Shown: positions 34,072-41,696 of the stretch, in pieces
How positions within the stretch are numbered: position 1 is the first letter of the stretch
How the letters are laid out: every line of letters starts with the position of its first letter
Assembly (NCBI RefSeq): GCF_012927205.1
Contig: NZ_JABBGC010000004.1
Location: forward strand, 970,485 to 1,034,484
Origin: Chitinophaga fulva
GTDB taxonomy: Bacteria > Bacteroidota > Bacteroidia > Chitinophagales > Chitinophagaceae
Direction: 5' to 3'
DNA length: 64,000 bases
The notes under the pieces: generated by a model
Told to the model about the DNA's origin: nothing
Databases searched by the model: none
What the model saw: only the letters and a program-made list of their open reading frames with translations
Position numbers and translations under genes: made by a program

Positions 34072-35120
34072 GTGTAAAAATTCAATCAGTAGCCAAGGCA
34101 TTGCCGCCATATACCAGGCCTACCAGCGAAATTATGCCGTACCTGGACTTATGGCTGGCCGGACAAGACGAGAGGTTTATCAGAAAGGTTAAAAAAATCT
34201 TTGAGAACGCGGCGGTTGATCAGCGGTATTCTATTATGAATGCGGAAGAAGTGTTCAACAGCACCTCCTTTGAAGAAAAAAACAATCTGTATATCCGTGA
34301 GGGCACGGAGCTGGGCAGGCGTTGCCTGCAAGGCGCGCTGGACAAAGCCGGTTTACAGGGCAGCGATATCGATTTTATCATCACTGTGAGCTGTACCGGT
34401 TTTATGATCCCGTCCATGGATGCCTACCTGATCAATATGTTGCAGATGCGGCAGGACATTGTACGCTTGCCTGTGACGGAAATGGGTTGCGCTGCCGGTG
34501 TTTCCGGGATGATCTATGCGTACCAGTTCCTGAAGGCCAACCCGGGTAAACGTGCGGCGGTGGTGGCGGTAGAGTCGCCTACGGCTACTTTCCAGCATGA
34601 GGATTTTTCCATGGCTAATATTGTTAGCGCGGCCATCTTTGGTGATGGCGCCGCCTGTGTGATATTGTCTTCACATGATGAAGACCCCGGACCGGCCATT
34701 GTGGGCACGGAGATGTATCATTTTTATGATGCCACGCACCTGATGGGTTTTCACTTGTCCAACTCCGGCTTGCAGATGGTACTGGACATCGCGGTACCGG
34801 AGCAGATAGCATCGCACTTCGGGGATATTGTTCATCCTTTCCTGGCGCGTCATGGTACTGCTATTGAAGAAGTGAACCAGCTGATCTTTCATCCGGGAGG
34901 ACGGAAAATCATCCAGACCGTAGAAGAGCTGTTTGCCGGTTCCGGAAAAAATATTGACGATACCAAAGAAGTATTGCGGTTATACGGTAACATGTCGAGC
35001 GCCACGGTGTTGTATGTATTAGAACGTATCCTCGACAGGGGCGTACCGGCGGGCGACAAAGGCCTGATGCTGAGTTTCGGACCGGGATTTTCCGCACAAA
35101 GAATATTGTTACAATGGTAA
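34068..35120 (+). CDS. type III polyketide synthase (chalcone/stilbene synthase family)
   Basis: A 350-residue homodimeric synthase of normal family length. The catalytic triad is intact: Cys141 in TEMGCAAGVSG, His275 in FHPGGRKI and Asn308 in LYGNMSSATV. It extends an acyl starter with malonyl-CoA units and cyclises the chain, producing resorcinols, pyrones or phloroglucinols. The operon provides its own acyl-carrier-based chain-building enzymes, so the starter is probably a long or specially modified acyl group. It overlaps the upstream methyltransferase by 4 bp and the downstream reductase by 7 bp. The exact product is not predictable from sequence. Confidence 0.94.
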   Translation: MSVKIQSVAKALPPYTRPTSEIMPYLDLWLAGQDERFIRKVKKIFENAAVDQRYSIMNAEEVFNSTSFEEKNNLYIREGTELGRRCLQGALDKAGLQGSDIDFIITVSCTGFMIPSMDAYLINMLQMRQDIVRLPVTEMGCAAGVSGMIYAYQFLKANPGKRAAVVAVESPTATFQHEDFSMANIVSAAIFGDGAACVILSSHDEDPGPAIVGTEMYHFYDATHLMGFHLSNSGLQMVLDIAVPEQIASHFGDIVHPFLARHGTAIEEVNQLIFHPGGRKIIQTVEELFAGSGKNIDDTKEVLRLYGNMSSATVLYVLERILDRGVPAGDKGLMLSFGPGFSAQRILLQW

Positions 35121-35905
35121 AAGAGTTTGCATTCAAAGGATACTGGGCGCTGGTGCTGGGTGGCAGTAGTGGACTGGGACTGGCATCAGCCTATAGGCTG
35201 GCGTCGCATGGCATGCATCTTTGTATTGTGCATCGTAATGCGGGCGTAGAGATGGAGGTTGTCAATGCAGCCTTTGAAGCATTGCGCGCTACCGGTGTGC
35301 AGGTGCTGACATTTAATATCAATGCAGCGCAGGCAGAGCGGCGCACCTTGGTGCTGGAAGAGCTGCGGAAAAAGATGGGCCCGGAGGGGCGTGTCCGTTG
35401 CCTTTTGCACAGTGTGGCCAAAGGTACCTTGAAAGGGATGACAGATGCTCCGGCATTGCAAACGGATGATCTGATGATCACACTGGACCATATGGCGGTG
35501 AGTTTGTACGACTGGACCCGGGCCATATGGGAACAGGGACTTTTTGCTGCGGATGCCCGCGTACTGTCGTTTACCAGTGAAGGCAGCAGTCGCGCCTGGA
35601 AACACTATGCAGCCGTATCGGCTGCCAAAGCTGCGCTGGAAGCGATCAGCCGCAGTATAGCGTTGGAGTTTGCACCGTATGGCATACGGGCCAACTGTAT
35701 ACAGGCCGGCGTAACAGACACCCGCTCGTTGCGGATGATACCCGGCCATGAGCAGCTGCTGGAGCATAGTATCGCCCGCAGCCCGTTCGGACGACTGACC
35801 ACAGCGGACGATGTGGCCGATGTAGTATACCTTTTATGCAAAGATGAAGCCGCCTGGGTGAACGGGGCCGTTATCCCGGTAGACGGAGGCGCACATATAC
35901 AGTAA
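35114..35905 (+). CDS. enoyl-ACP reductase-like SDR (FabI/FabL type)
   Basis: A 263-residue SDR. The Rossmann motif is LVLGGSSGLGLASAY. The catalytic Tyr165 and Lys172 (HYAAVSAAK) are separated by six residues, the YxxxxxxK spacing diagnostic of FabI and FabL enoyl reductases, not the YxxxK of ketoreductases such as FabG. The C-terminal GAVIPVDGGAHI is normal. It would reduce trans-2-enoyl groups on the operon's carrier protein. It overlaps the polyketide synthase gene by 7 bp. No ketoreductase is encoded in the operon, so that step would need the housekeeping FabG or is skipped. Confidence 0.85.
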   Translation: MVKEFAFKGYWALVLGGSSGLGLASAYRLASHGMHLCIVHRNAGVEMEVVNAAFEALRATGVQVLTFNINAAQAERRTLVLEELRKKMGPEGRVRCLLHSVAKGTLKGMTDAPALQTDDLMITLDHMAVSLYDWTRAIWEQGLFAADARVLSFTSEGSSRAWKHYAAVSAAKAALEAISRSIALEFAPYGIRANCIQAGVTDTRSLRMIPGHEQLLEHSIARSPFGRLTTADDVADVVYLLCKDEAAWVNGAVIPVDGGAHIQ

Positions 35906-35913
35906 ATGGATTT

Positions 35914-36345
35914 ATGACGATAACGACAATACTGGAAAAATTACCCTACGGGGAACCTTTTTTGTTTGTTGATACACTGGAATATATTGATGAACAAAAG
36001 GTGACAGGAAGTTTTACCTTCCGGCCCAACATGGATTGTTATAAAGGACATTTTTCAGGATATCCGGTTACTCCTGGTGTATTGCTGACAGAAGTGATGG
36101 CGCAGATCGGGCTGGTATGTCTGGGTATCTATCTCACCGGCGGCCCGGAGGGCATGACTTTCGGACTTACCTCCACCAACGTGGAGTTTATGCGGCCAGT
36201 GATGCCGGGAGAAAAAGTAACGGTGACCAGTGAGAAAATATATTTCCGTTTTGGTAAACTGAAATGCCGGGTGGTGATGACCAATGTACAGGGTGAAGAA
36301 GTGAGCAGTGGAGAGATTGCCGGTATGATCATCAACCCCCGTTAA
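35914..36345 (+). CDS. FabZ-like 3-hydroxyacyl-ACP dehydratase
   Basis: A 143-residue hotdog-fold protein. PYGEPFLFVDTLEYID and YKGHFSGYPVTPGVLLTEVMAQ match FabZ. The catalytic His46 is in KGHFSGYPVTPG and Glu60 in LLTEVMAQ. It should dehydrate 3-hydroxyacyl chains on the operon's carrier protein. It follows the enoyl reductase after 8 bases and precedes the ketoacyl synthase by 16. The length is typical for a single-domain dehydratase. Confidence 0.9.
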   Translation: MTITTILEKLPYGEPFLFVDTLEYIDEQKVTGSFTFRPNMDCYKGHFSGYPVTPGVLLTEVMAQIGLVCLGIYLTGGPEGMTFGLTSTNVEFMRPVMPGEKVTVTSEKIYFRFGKLKCRVVMTNVQGEEVSSGEIAGMIINPR

Positions 36346-36361
36346 CCTTAATTCGTAAAAG

Positions 36362-37636
36362 ATGACCAGGGTAGTGATAACAGGGCTGGGCGTAGTAGCC
36401 CCCAATGGAACAGGTGTTCCTGCTTTTACCGAAGCGGTGCGGCAGGGTGTGTCGGGCATCCGTTATGACCCACAGCTGGAGGCATTGGATTTTTCCTGCC
36501 GCATAGCCGGTACGCCCGAAGTGACAGAAGAAATGAAGCTGCGGTATTTTGATCCGCTGGAGCTGAAAGGTTTCAACAGCGGAGCTGTGCTATATGGTGT
36601 CATGGCAGGCATGGAAGCCTGGCAGGACGCTGGTTTGCCCGCAGGCAATGATATACAACAGCCGGACTGGGACAGTGGGGCTATATTTGGCACCGGTTCT
36701 TCCGGAGTGGACAAGATGCGGGAAGCCATTTACCGCATGGACGAGTTGCAGGTACGGCGTTTAGGCAGTACCGTAGTAGCGCAGACCATGGCCAGCGGCA
36801 TCAGTGCTTGGCTGGGCGGTAAACTGGCATTGGGCAACCAAGTGACTACCAATTCATCTGCCTGTACAACCGGTGCAGAAAGTGTGCTGATGGCCTATGA
36901 CCGCATACGTGCCGGCAAAGCCCGGCGGATACTGGCCGGCAGTACTACAGACGGCGGTCCTTATGTATGGGGCGGTTTTGATGCCATGAAGGTATGCACC
37001 TTCAAAAACAACGACCGGCCGGCAGCAGGTTCAAGGCCTATGAGCGCTAGCGCTACCGGCTTTGTGCCCGGTGCGGGTGCCGGCGCGCTGGTGGTGGAAT
37101 CGCTGGAGAGCGCCCTGGAAAGGAATGCGCCCATCTATGCAGAGATCGCCGGCGGACATGTGAACTCAGGCGGTCAACGTAATGAAGGCAGTATGACGGC
37201 GCCTAACAGCGAGGCGGTGCAACGTTGTATCCGGGAGGCGGTGCGCGATGCCGGTATTCACCCGGATGAGATTGACGCGATCAACGGACACCTGACGGCC
37301 ACGAGCAAAGATGCTGCGGAAGTAACCAACTGGAGCCTGGCGCTCAACAGGAGCGGGGAACAGTTCCCCTACCTGAATGCGCTTAAATGCCTGGTGGGAC
37401 ATTGCCTGAGCGCATCTGGCAGTATTGAACTGGTAGCGGCAGTGCTACAACTGCAACAGGGATTTCTGTTTCCCAATATCAACAGTGAAGACCTGCACCC
37501 GGAGATTGCCGCTATTGTGCCCCGGGAGAAAATACCACAGCAGCTGATACATAAAGACCTCCAGGTAATTGCCAAGGCCAGTTTTGGTTTTGGCGATGTA
37601 AATGCCTGTATCATTCTTAAAAAATACAAACGCTGA
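36362..37636 (+). CDS. 3-oxoacyl-ACP synthase II (FabF-like)
   Basis: A 424-residue condensing enzyme with the full KAS II triad: Cys168 in NSSACTTGAES, His310 in INGHLTATSKD and His347 in CLVGHCLSASGS. It extends acyl chains on an acyl carrier protein using malonyl-ACP. Placement between the dehydratase and a dedicated carrier protein suggests it builds a special acyl chain for the type III synthase rather than bulk membrane lipid. The NGHLTAT loop differs from the usual NGHGTST, which may reflect a changed pocket. No chain-length-factor partner is present, so it is probably a homodimer. Confidence 0.92.
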   Translation: MTRVVITGLGVVAPNGTGVPAFTEAVRQGVSGIRYDPQLEALDFSCRIAGTPEVTEEMKLRYFDPLELKGFNSGAVLYGVMAGMEAWQDAGLPAGNDIQQPDWDSGAIFGTGSSGVDKMREAIYRMDELQVRRLGSTVVAQTMASGISAWLGGKLALGNQVTTNSSACTTGAESVLMAYDRIRAGKARRILAGSTTDGGPYVWGGFDAMKVCTFKNNDRPAAGSRPMSASATGFVPGAGAGALVVESLESALERNAPIYAEIAGGHVNSGGQRNEGSMTAPNSEAVQRCIREAVRDAGIHPDEIDAINGHLTATSKDAAEVTNWSLALNRSGEQFPYLNALKCLVGHCLSASGSIELVAAVLQLQQGFLFPNINSEDLHPEIAAIVPREKIPQQLIHKDLQVIAKASFGFGDVNACIILKKYKR

Positions 37637-37640
37637 TATC

Positions 37641-37895
37641 ATGGATAAAACAGCTTTAATGACTACTATTAAGGAAGTAGTGGCGCCGTATACCAAAAAT
37701 CCGGAAGCGTTGGCTACGCTGAATGAAGACACGGATTTTATTCGTGACCTCAAAATCAATTCGGCCAACCTGGTGGATGTGGTGCTGGACGTGGAAGAGA
37801 AATTCAATATCGTGATCGATAACGATTCTATGGAAAAGATGATCAATGTACGGTCGGCGATGGAAGTGGTGGAAAACAAGCTGGCGGCGCCATGA
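37641..37895 (+). CDS. acyl carrier protein
   Basis: An 84-residue acidic four-helix carrier protein. The phosphopantetheine attachment Ser is Ser41 in DLKINSANLVDVV, standing where DSL is usual. The ATG at 37641 is four bases after the KAS stop; the longer open frame merely re-reads the end of the KAS gene. It would carry the growing acyl chain for the KAS, dehydratase and reductase in the same operon, and be activated by the transferase encoded immediately downstream (4-bp overlap). The departure from the DSL consensus suggests a specialised rather than housekeeping ACP. Confidence 0.9.
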   Translation: MDKTALMTTIKEVVAPYTKNPEALATLNEDTDFIRDLKINSANLVDVVLDVEEKFNIVIDNDSMEKMINVRSAMEVVENKLAAP

Positions 37896-38383
37896 TCGGC
37901 AATGATGTGATAGACCTGGAACTGGCAGCTGTGGAAAGCAACTGGCGGAGAAGAGGATATCTCGATAAACTGTTCTCTCCGGCAGAGCAACAACTGATCG
38001 GGCAGGCCGCTGATCTGGACCGGATGGTATGGTTGCTATGGAGTGCCAAGGAAGCGGCGTATAAGATCATTCACCGGGATACCCGGCAGCGGGTATATGC
38101 ACCGCTGAAATATGAAGTACAGCTTTCCGATGCGGATACAGGCTTCATCAGATATGGTGACAGGGAGTTTCCTTTTCGTACAGTGGTGAGTGGTAGTTGT
38201 TTGCATACAGTGGCGGTGGCATCGGCGCACCGGTGGACACAGGTAGTTTACCAGCTGCAGCCGGCAGAAGCGTTGCAGCAAGATGAAGACGGTGTGCCTT
38301 TTATCAGGGATACCGGAAGTGTTCGTCCGGCGTCGGTCAGTCACCATGGCGCGTATCGGGAGGTAGTCAGCCTGAAGATATGA
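37892..38383 (+). CDS. 4'-phosphopantetheinyl transferase
   Basis: A 163-residue Sfp/AcpS-superfamily enzyme. Both family motifs are present: GNDVIDLE near the N-terminus (metal-binding Asp) and WSAKEAAYK near residue 50. It transfers the phosphopantetheine arm from CoA to the carrier protein encoded just upstream, whose gene it overlaps by 4 bp. A dedicated transferase supports the view that the operon is a self-contained biosynthetic system. It is the last gene and is followed within four bases by a strong terminator. Confidence 0.9.
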   Translation: MIGNDVIDLELAAVESNWRRRGYLDKLFSPAEQQLIGQAADLDRMVWLLWSAKEAAYKIIHRDTRQRVYAPLKYEVQLSDADTGFIRYGDREFPFRTVVSGSCLHTVAVASAHRWTQVVYQLQPAEALQQDEDGVPFIRDTGSVRPASVSHHGAYREVVSLKI

Positions 38384-38386
38384 TGT

Positions 38387-38418
38387 AAAAAGGAGTAGCG
38401 CCCCGGCTACTCCTTTTT
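38387..38418. terminator. terminator closing the polyketide operon
   Basis: Perfect 13-base arms (AAAAAGGAGTAGC and GCTACTCCTTTTT) with a 6-base loop. It starts four bases after the transferase stop and ends just before the convergent XRE regulator stop (38423), so it can serve both directions. Confidence 0.92.
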
Positions 38419-38422
38419 GTTT

Positions 38423-38719
38423 TTATTTCGTTAAGATTAACGACCAGATGTCTTCCTCAAAGGAGGGGAACAGGTCATTAAACCGCTTTCTTGTTTTGGG
38501 TGGCAGGTCCTTGTCTGTTTCAATGGCGGCCATTACCAGTAATGCTTTCCGGGTATTGAACCGGGCGGCGATCCTGTCGAGGGTCGCGTCAGTAGGTGTT
38601 GTTTTCCCGCTTTCAATTAAAGAGAGGCTTGTTTGGCTGATGCCAATGTAATCAGCAAAATCGCGCTGATTCTGTTGTTTTTGCTCTCTCAGCGTTTTAA
38701 TGACTTTTCCAAAGTTCAT
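38423..38719 (-). CDS. XRE-family helix-turn-helix regulator
   Basis: A 98-residue DNA-binding protein. Residues ~5-60 are a Cro/CI helix-turn-helix (REQKQQNQRDFADYIGISQTSLSLIESGK), followed by a short helical tail ending FEEDIWSLILTK. It has no toxin partner with a recognised fold, but a 69-residue acidic protein lies 10 bases upstream in the same transcript. It may control that pair or the neighbouring polyketide operon, with which it converges. Function beyond DNA binding is unknown. Confidence 0.85.
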   Translation of the reverse strand: MNFGKVIKTLREQKQQNQRDFADYIGISQTSLSLIESGKTTPTDATLDRIAARFNTRKALLVMAAIETDKDLPPKTRKRFNDLFPSFEEDIWSLILTK

Positions 38720-38729
38720 GGTCGTTGTT

Positions 38730-38939
38730 TCAATATGAGAATCCCAGATCAGTCAGCACTTTCCACATAAAATCAAGCCATCGGTCGAGCGCCTCTTCAG
38801 AACTCATTTCTGCTGCCCCATCCCGAAGTATCAGCAGTATTTCCAGTATATCGTTGTCTTCCTCAGTTCTGTCGGGACGCGCTTCCATCCGGGTGATGGC
38901 ATCGTTTGCCAGCTTGATGATTTTTTCTTTTAACTGCAT
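38730..38939 (-). CDS. small acidic protein paired with the XRE regulator
   Basis: A 69-residue helical, acidic protein (RTEEDNDILEILLILRDGAAEMSSEEALDRWLDFMWKV). I do not recognise a family. It lies 10 bases upstream of the XRE gene on the same strand, so they are probably co-transcribed, and it could be a ligand or antagonist of the regulator. The coding potential is moderate and the ATG is clear. Confidence 0.6.
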   Translation of the reverse strand: MQLKEKIIKLANDAITRMEARPDRTEEDNDILEILLILRDGAAEMSSEEALDRWLDFMWKVLTDLGFSY

Positions 38940-38957
38940 TATTGGCGGTTTGGTGGG

Positions 38958-39659
38958 TTAGTGATAATTATTCCTGATGACCGGAATATTATCAACATCG
39001 CCATCTTTACCATCGTCGGGGTGTAGTTTCAAGATACGAAATATAATGCGTATATGTAATACAATGTTCCGGAGTATCGGGAGGTTCACTATTCTGTTGC
39101 GGCAGTAGGCATGTTGCCGGGTTTTATTGAACCGGAAATGAATGGCTTGTGGAAAGGTGGACATACATATCTGTATGCCAGTTTTATTGCCCCTGATGTA
39201 CCAGATAACGGCACTTTGTTTGATTTTCTGTGCCAGTGGCACGATGGCATGTAAAGGCAATAGTTGTTCACATACCAGGGAAAGCCAGCGGGGCACCTGG
39301 TCCGGTGTGGGTGGGACTGATGGCCGGTTATGCACCGCTGGCGGGTAAAAAGGCGGCACAGTGGCCGGCAGGGGGAAACGGAACAGGGAAGAGTGGGCTT
39401 CCTCCACGGGCAGGTGGAATAATCCATCTTCCAGACGGTCTGTTGCCGGTGTATCGCATATCAGGCTGAGTTGTTCCGCTGCCTGCGGGTACCATTGCGC
39501 TGCATCTGTCAGGGGTGCGACTGTTAACTTATCTAGTGAGAGTGTGGTCAGTTCTCCCCGTCGAAGCATATTGTCCAGTCTCTCATCGAGAAAGGCGGCT
39601 ATGGCTGCATAACGTTGCAGTTTCCCGGTATCAGCGGAAAGCGGTTGGTTCTCGTTCAT
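38958..39659 (-). CDS. uncharacterised 233-residue ORF, C-terminal half doubtful
   Basis: The first ~130 residues look like a real helical protein (KLQRYAAIAAFLDERLDNMLRRGELTTL, WYPQAAEQLSLIC, then a Pro-rich stretch). After about residue 160 the composition changes to Arg, His, Ile and Cys-rich sequence (INLPILRNI-like), more like translated non-coding DNA, so a frameshift or decayed 3' end is possible. No family is recognised. It ends 18 bases before the small acidic protein start on the same strand and may be transcribed with it. Confidence 0.45.
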   Translation of the reverse strand: MNENQPLSADTGKLQRYAAIAAFLDERLDNMLRRGELTTLSLDKLTVAPLTDAAQWYPQAAEQLSLICDTPATDRLEDGLFHLPVEEAHSSLFRFPLPATVPPFYPPAVHNRPSVPPTPDQVPRWLSLVCEQLLPLHAIVPLAQKIKQSAVIWYIRGNKTGIQICMSTFPQAIHFRFNKTRQHAYCRNRIVNLPILRNIVLHIRIIFRILKLHPDDGKDGDVDNIPVIRNNYH

Positions 39660-39912
39660 ACACTAAGGGTTGAACCACAGGGTTGGTTGGTTTTCGGTTA
39701 TGGTAGATGTCCTAACCAAATAGGAATTTCTACGACAAAATTAAATTCAATATGATTAAGGGTTGGTTAATCAAATGTTATCGGGAAAAATCCCGGTATG
39801 ACGGAATGTTAACATGATAGTTGTATGATCGTGATGAAACAATGGTCATCCCCTGCCGTTCGGGTACGTTTCTTGATGCCTTGCTCACCGGTATACCACA
39901 TCCTGATAAACC

Positions 39913-40557
39913 ATGCGATCCGCTATACAGAAAAAGGTGGCCGTGATAGTGGCCCATCCGGACGATGAAACATTGTGGGCAGGTGGCACGCTGCTGAGCC
40001 ATCCTGAGTGGGAATGTTTTGTGGCCTGTATCTGCCGGGCAAACGATGCCGACAGGGCCCCCCGCTTTGCTGCTGTAATGCAGGCGCTGGGCGCCACCGG
40101 AAGCATGGCAGATATGGACGACGGGCCGGAACAAACACCATTGCCCATTCCGGCTGTGGCGGAACAGGTACTGCAACTGTTGCCATATACACAGTTTGAC
40201 CTGATCATTACCCACAATATTGCCGGAGAATATACCAGGCACCGCCGGCATGAGGAAGTCAGCGAAGCGGTGTTTCAACTGTGGGAACAACAGCAGCTGT
40301 CATCACCGGAGCTCTGGTACTTTGCTTATGACGATGACAGTCGCAGCCATTTTCCGCTGGCAGACCCCACGGCAGATATATACCTGCCGTTGTCACCGGA
40401 CATCTATCAGCAGAAAAAAAACATCATCACCGATATATATGGATTTAGTCACGATAGCTGGGAAGCGAAGATCACCCCTTCCGCAGAAGCGTTCCGGACG
40501 TTCAGCACGGTAGCGGAGGCGGCACAATGGCTGAACAGAAACCGTATCCTGCCATGA
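39913..40557 (+). CDS. PIG-L family (GlcNAc-type) deacetylase
   Basis: A 214-residue zinc hydrolase. The metal/catalytic motif AHPDDETLWAGG is near the N-terminus and the second His block is THNIAGEYTRHRRHEEV. PIG-L enzymes remove N-acetyl groups from GlcNAc or related glycosides. No signal peptide, so it acts in the cytoplasm. The stop overlaps the start of the glycosyltransferase gene by 4 bp (ATGA), and that gene overlaps a glycosidase-like gene the same way, so the three form one tightly coupled unit. The substrate is not known. Confidence 0.88.
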   Translation: MRSAIQKKVAVIVAHPDDETLWAGGTLLSHPEWECFVACICRANDADRAPRFAAVMQALGATGSMADMDDGPEQTPLPIPAVAEQVLQLLPYTQFDLIITHNIAGEYTRHRRHEEVSEAVFQLWEQQQLSSPELWYFAYDDDSRSHFPLADPTADIYLPLSPDIYQQKKNIITDIYGFSHDSWEAKITPSAEAFRTFSTVAEAAQWLNRNRILP

Positions 40558-41696
40558 AAGTACTTGTGTTATACGATTATCCGGCCGGCCCCGGCGGACT
40601 GGCCACACAGGGAGACCTGCTATACAGAGGCCTGAAAGAACTGGGCGTGGATGTTCATGCTGTACATTATGAATCCAACCAGGAAAAAGAATGGTACTAC
40701 CGCTGGTTTAAACCGGATGTGGTCACGGGCGTAGGCTACTGGGGTTATATCCCGCAACTGGTGCTGCATCCGCAGCATTTTGGTTGTACCGCTGTGCCCT
40801 GGCTGGTAGCCGACGGTTATATCGCCAATTACCAGGACGTGCTGAATACACTGCCGCTGATACTGGTCACCTCCAACTGGGTAAAAGACATGTACGTCCG
40901 TGATGGCATCAGCGGCCGTAATATTGAAGTGCTGCCCGTTGGCTGTGACACGGACAGCTTCCGTCCCTTTAGTGCTTCCGATCCTAAAGTGGCCGCTGTA
41001 CGCGAATCACTGGGTATCCGCGACAATGAGCTGATGATACTTACCATCGGTGGTGACGCTGCCTCTAAAGGCGCGCAGGAAGTGATGCATGCGCTGGCGC
41101 AGCTCAACGGGAAAATGCCGCCATGGAAATATGTCTGCAAGGTATGGCCACAGGAGCGCACCGATTATCAGAATGAAGCAGATATGCAGCTGGCCAGACA
41201 ATTGGGCATAGATCAGCAGGTGATTTATACGCAGTATAAAATTTCGCGCAACTTCATGCCATATCTGATAGGTGCTTGTGATATCTATGCGGCGCCTTCC
41301 CGGCTGGAAGGTTTTGGTATGACGCAGGTAGAAGCCGGCGCCTGTAGCAAGCCGGTGGTGAGCCTCCGGGCGATGGGCATGCTGGATACGCTGGTGCATG
41401 GGGAAACAGCGCTGCTGGCCGGTGTGGCCAGTGAAGTGGTGTTGAAGGAAGTAGAGGTAGGTACTGAATCCGGTTTTGACGGGCGTCGCACAGTGGTGTT
41501 TGATACGCCCCGTACGGTAGATTACCGCGCCAATGCCACAGATATTGCCGTACATCTTGGTGAGCTACTGGTCAATAAGAACTTACGGATACAGATGGGA
41601 GCCGCTGGCAGGGCGCGTGTAAAACAACGCTTTGACTACCGCGTGGTGGCCAGTCGTTTTTTGCAGATCGTACATGAAAAACTGGGTATTGTATGA
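40554..41696 (+). CDS. GT4-family glycosyltransferase
   Basis: A 380-residue GT-B glycosyltransferase. The N-terminal PAGPGGLATQGDLLYRGLKELG loop binds acceptor/donor, and the C-terminal PSRLEGFGMTQVEAG is the retaining-GT4 motif with two Glu residues eight positions apart. The ATG at 40554 overlaps the deacetylase stop; the slightly earlier ATG would extend into that gene. Coupled with a PIG-L deacetylase, it suggests synthesis of an amino-sugar glycoside. It lacks the BshA-type N-terminus, so bacillithiol synthesis is not supported. The acceptor is unknown. Confidence 0.88.
   Translation: MKVLVLYDYPAGPGGLATQGDLLYRGLKELGVDVHAVHYESNQEKEWYYRWFKPDVVTGVGYWGYIPQLVLHPQHFGCTAVPWLVADGYIANYQDVLNTLPLILVTSNWVKDMYVRDGISGRNIEVLPVGCDTDSFRPFSASDPKVAAVRESLGIRDNELMILTIGGDAASKGAQEVMHALAQLNGKMPPWKYVCKVWPQERTDYQNEADMQLARQLGIDQQVIYTQYKISRNFMPYLIGACDIYAAPSRLEGFGMTQVEAGACSKPVVSLRAMGMLDTLVHGETALLAGVASEVVLKEVEVGTESGFDGRRTVVFDTPRTVDYRANATDIAVHLGELLVNKNLRIQMGAAGRARVKQRFDYRVVASRFLQIVHEKLGIV

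Noticed and set aside
35114-35905. Annotation as ketoreductase FabG
   Set aside because: Tyr165 and Lys172 have the six-residue spacing of enoyl reductases, not the YxxxK of FabG.
39913-41696. Bacillithiol biosynthesis pair (BshB/BshA)
   Set aside because: The glycosyltransferase lacks the BshA N-terminal sequence and the third coupled gene is a glycosidase; no BshC is present.
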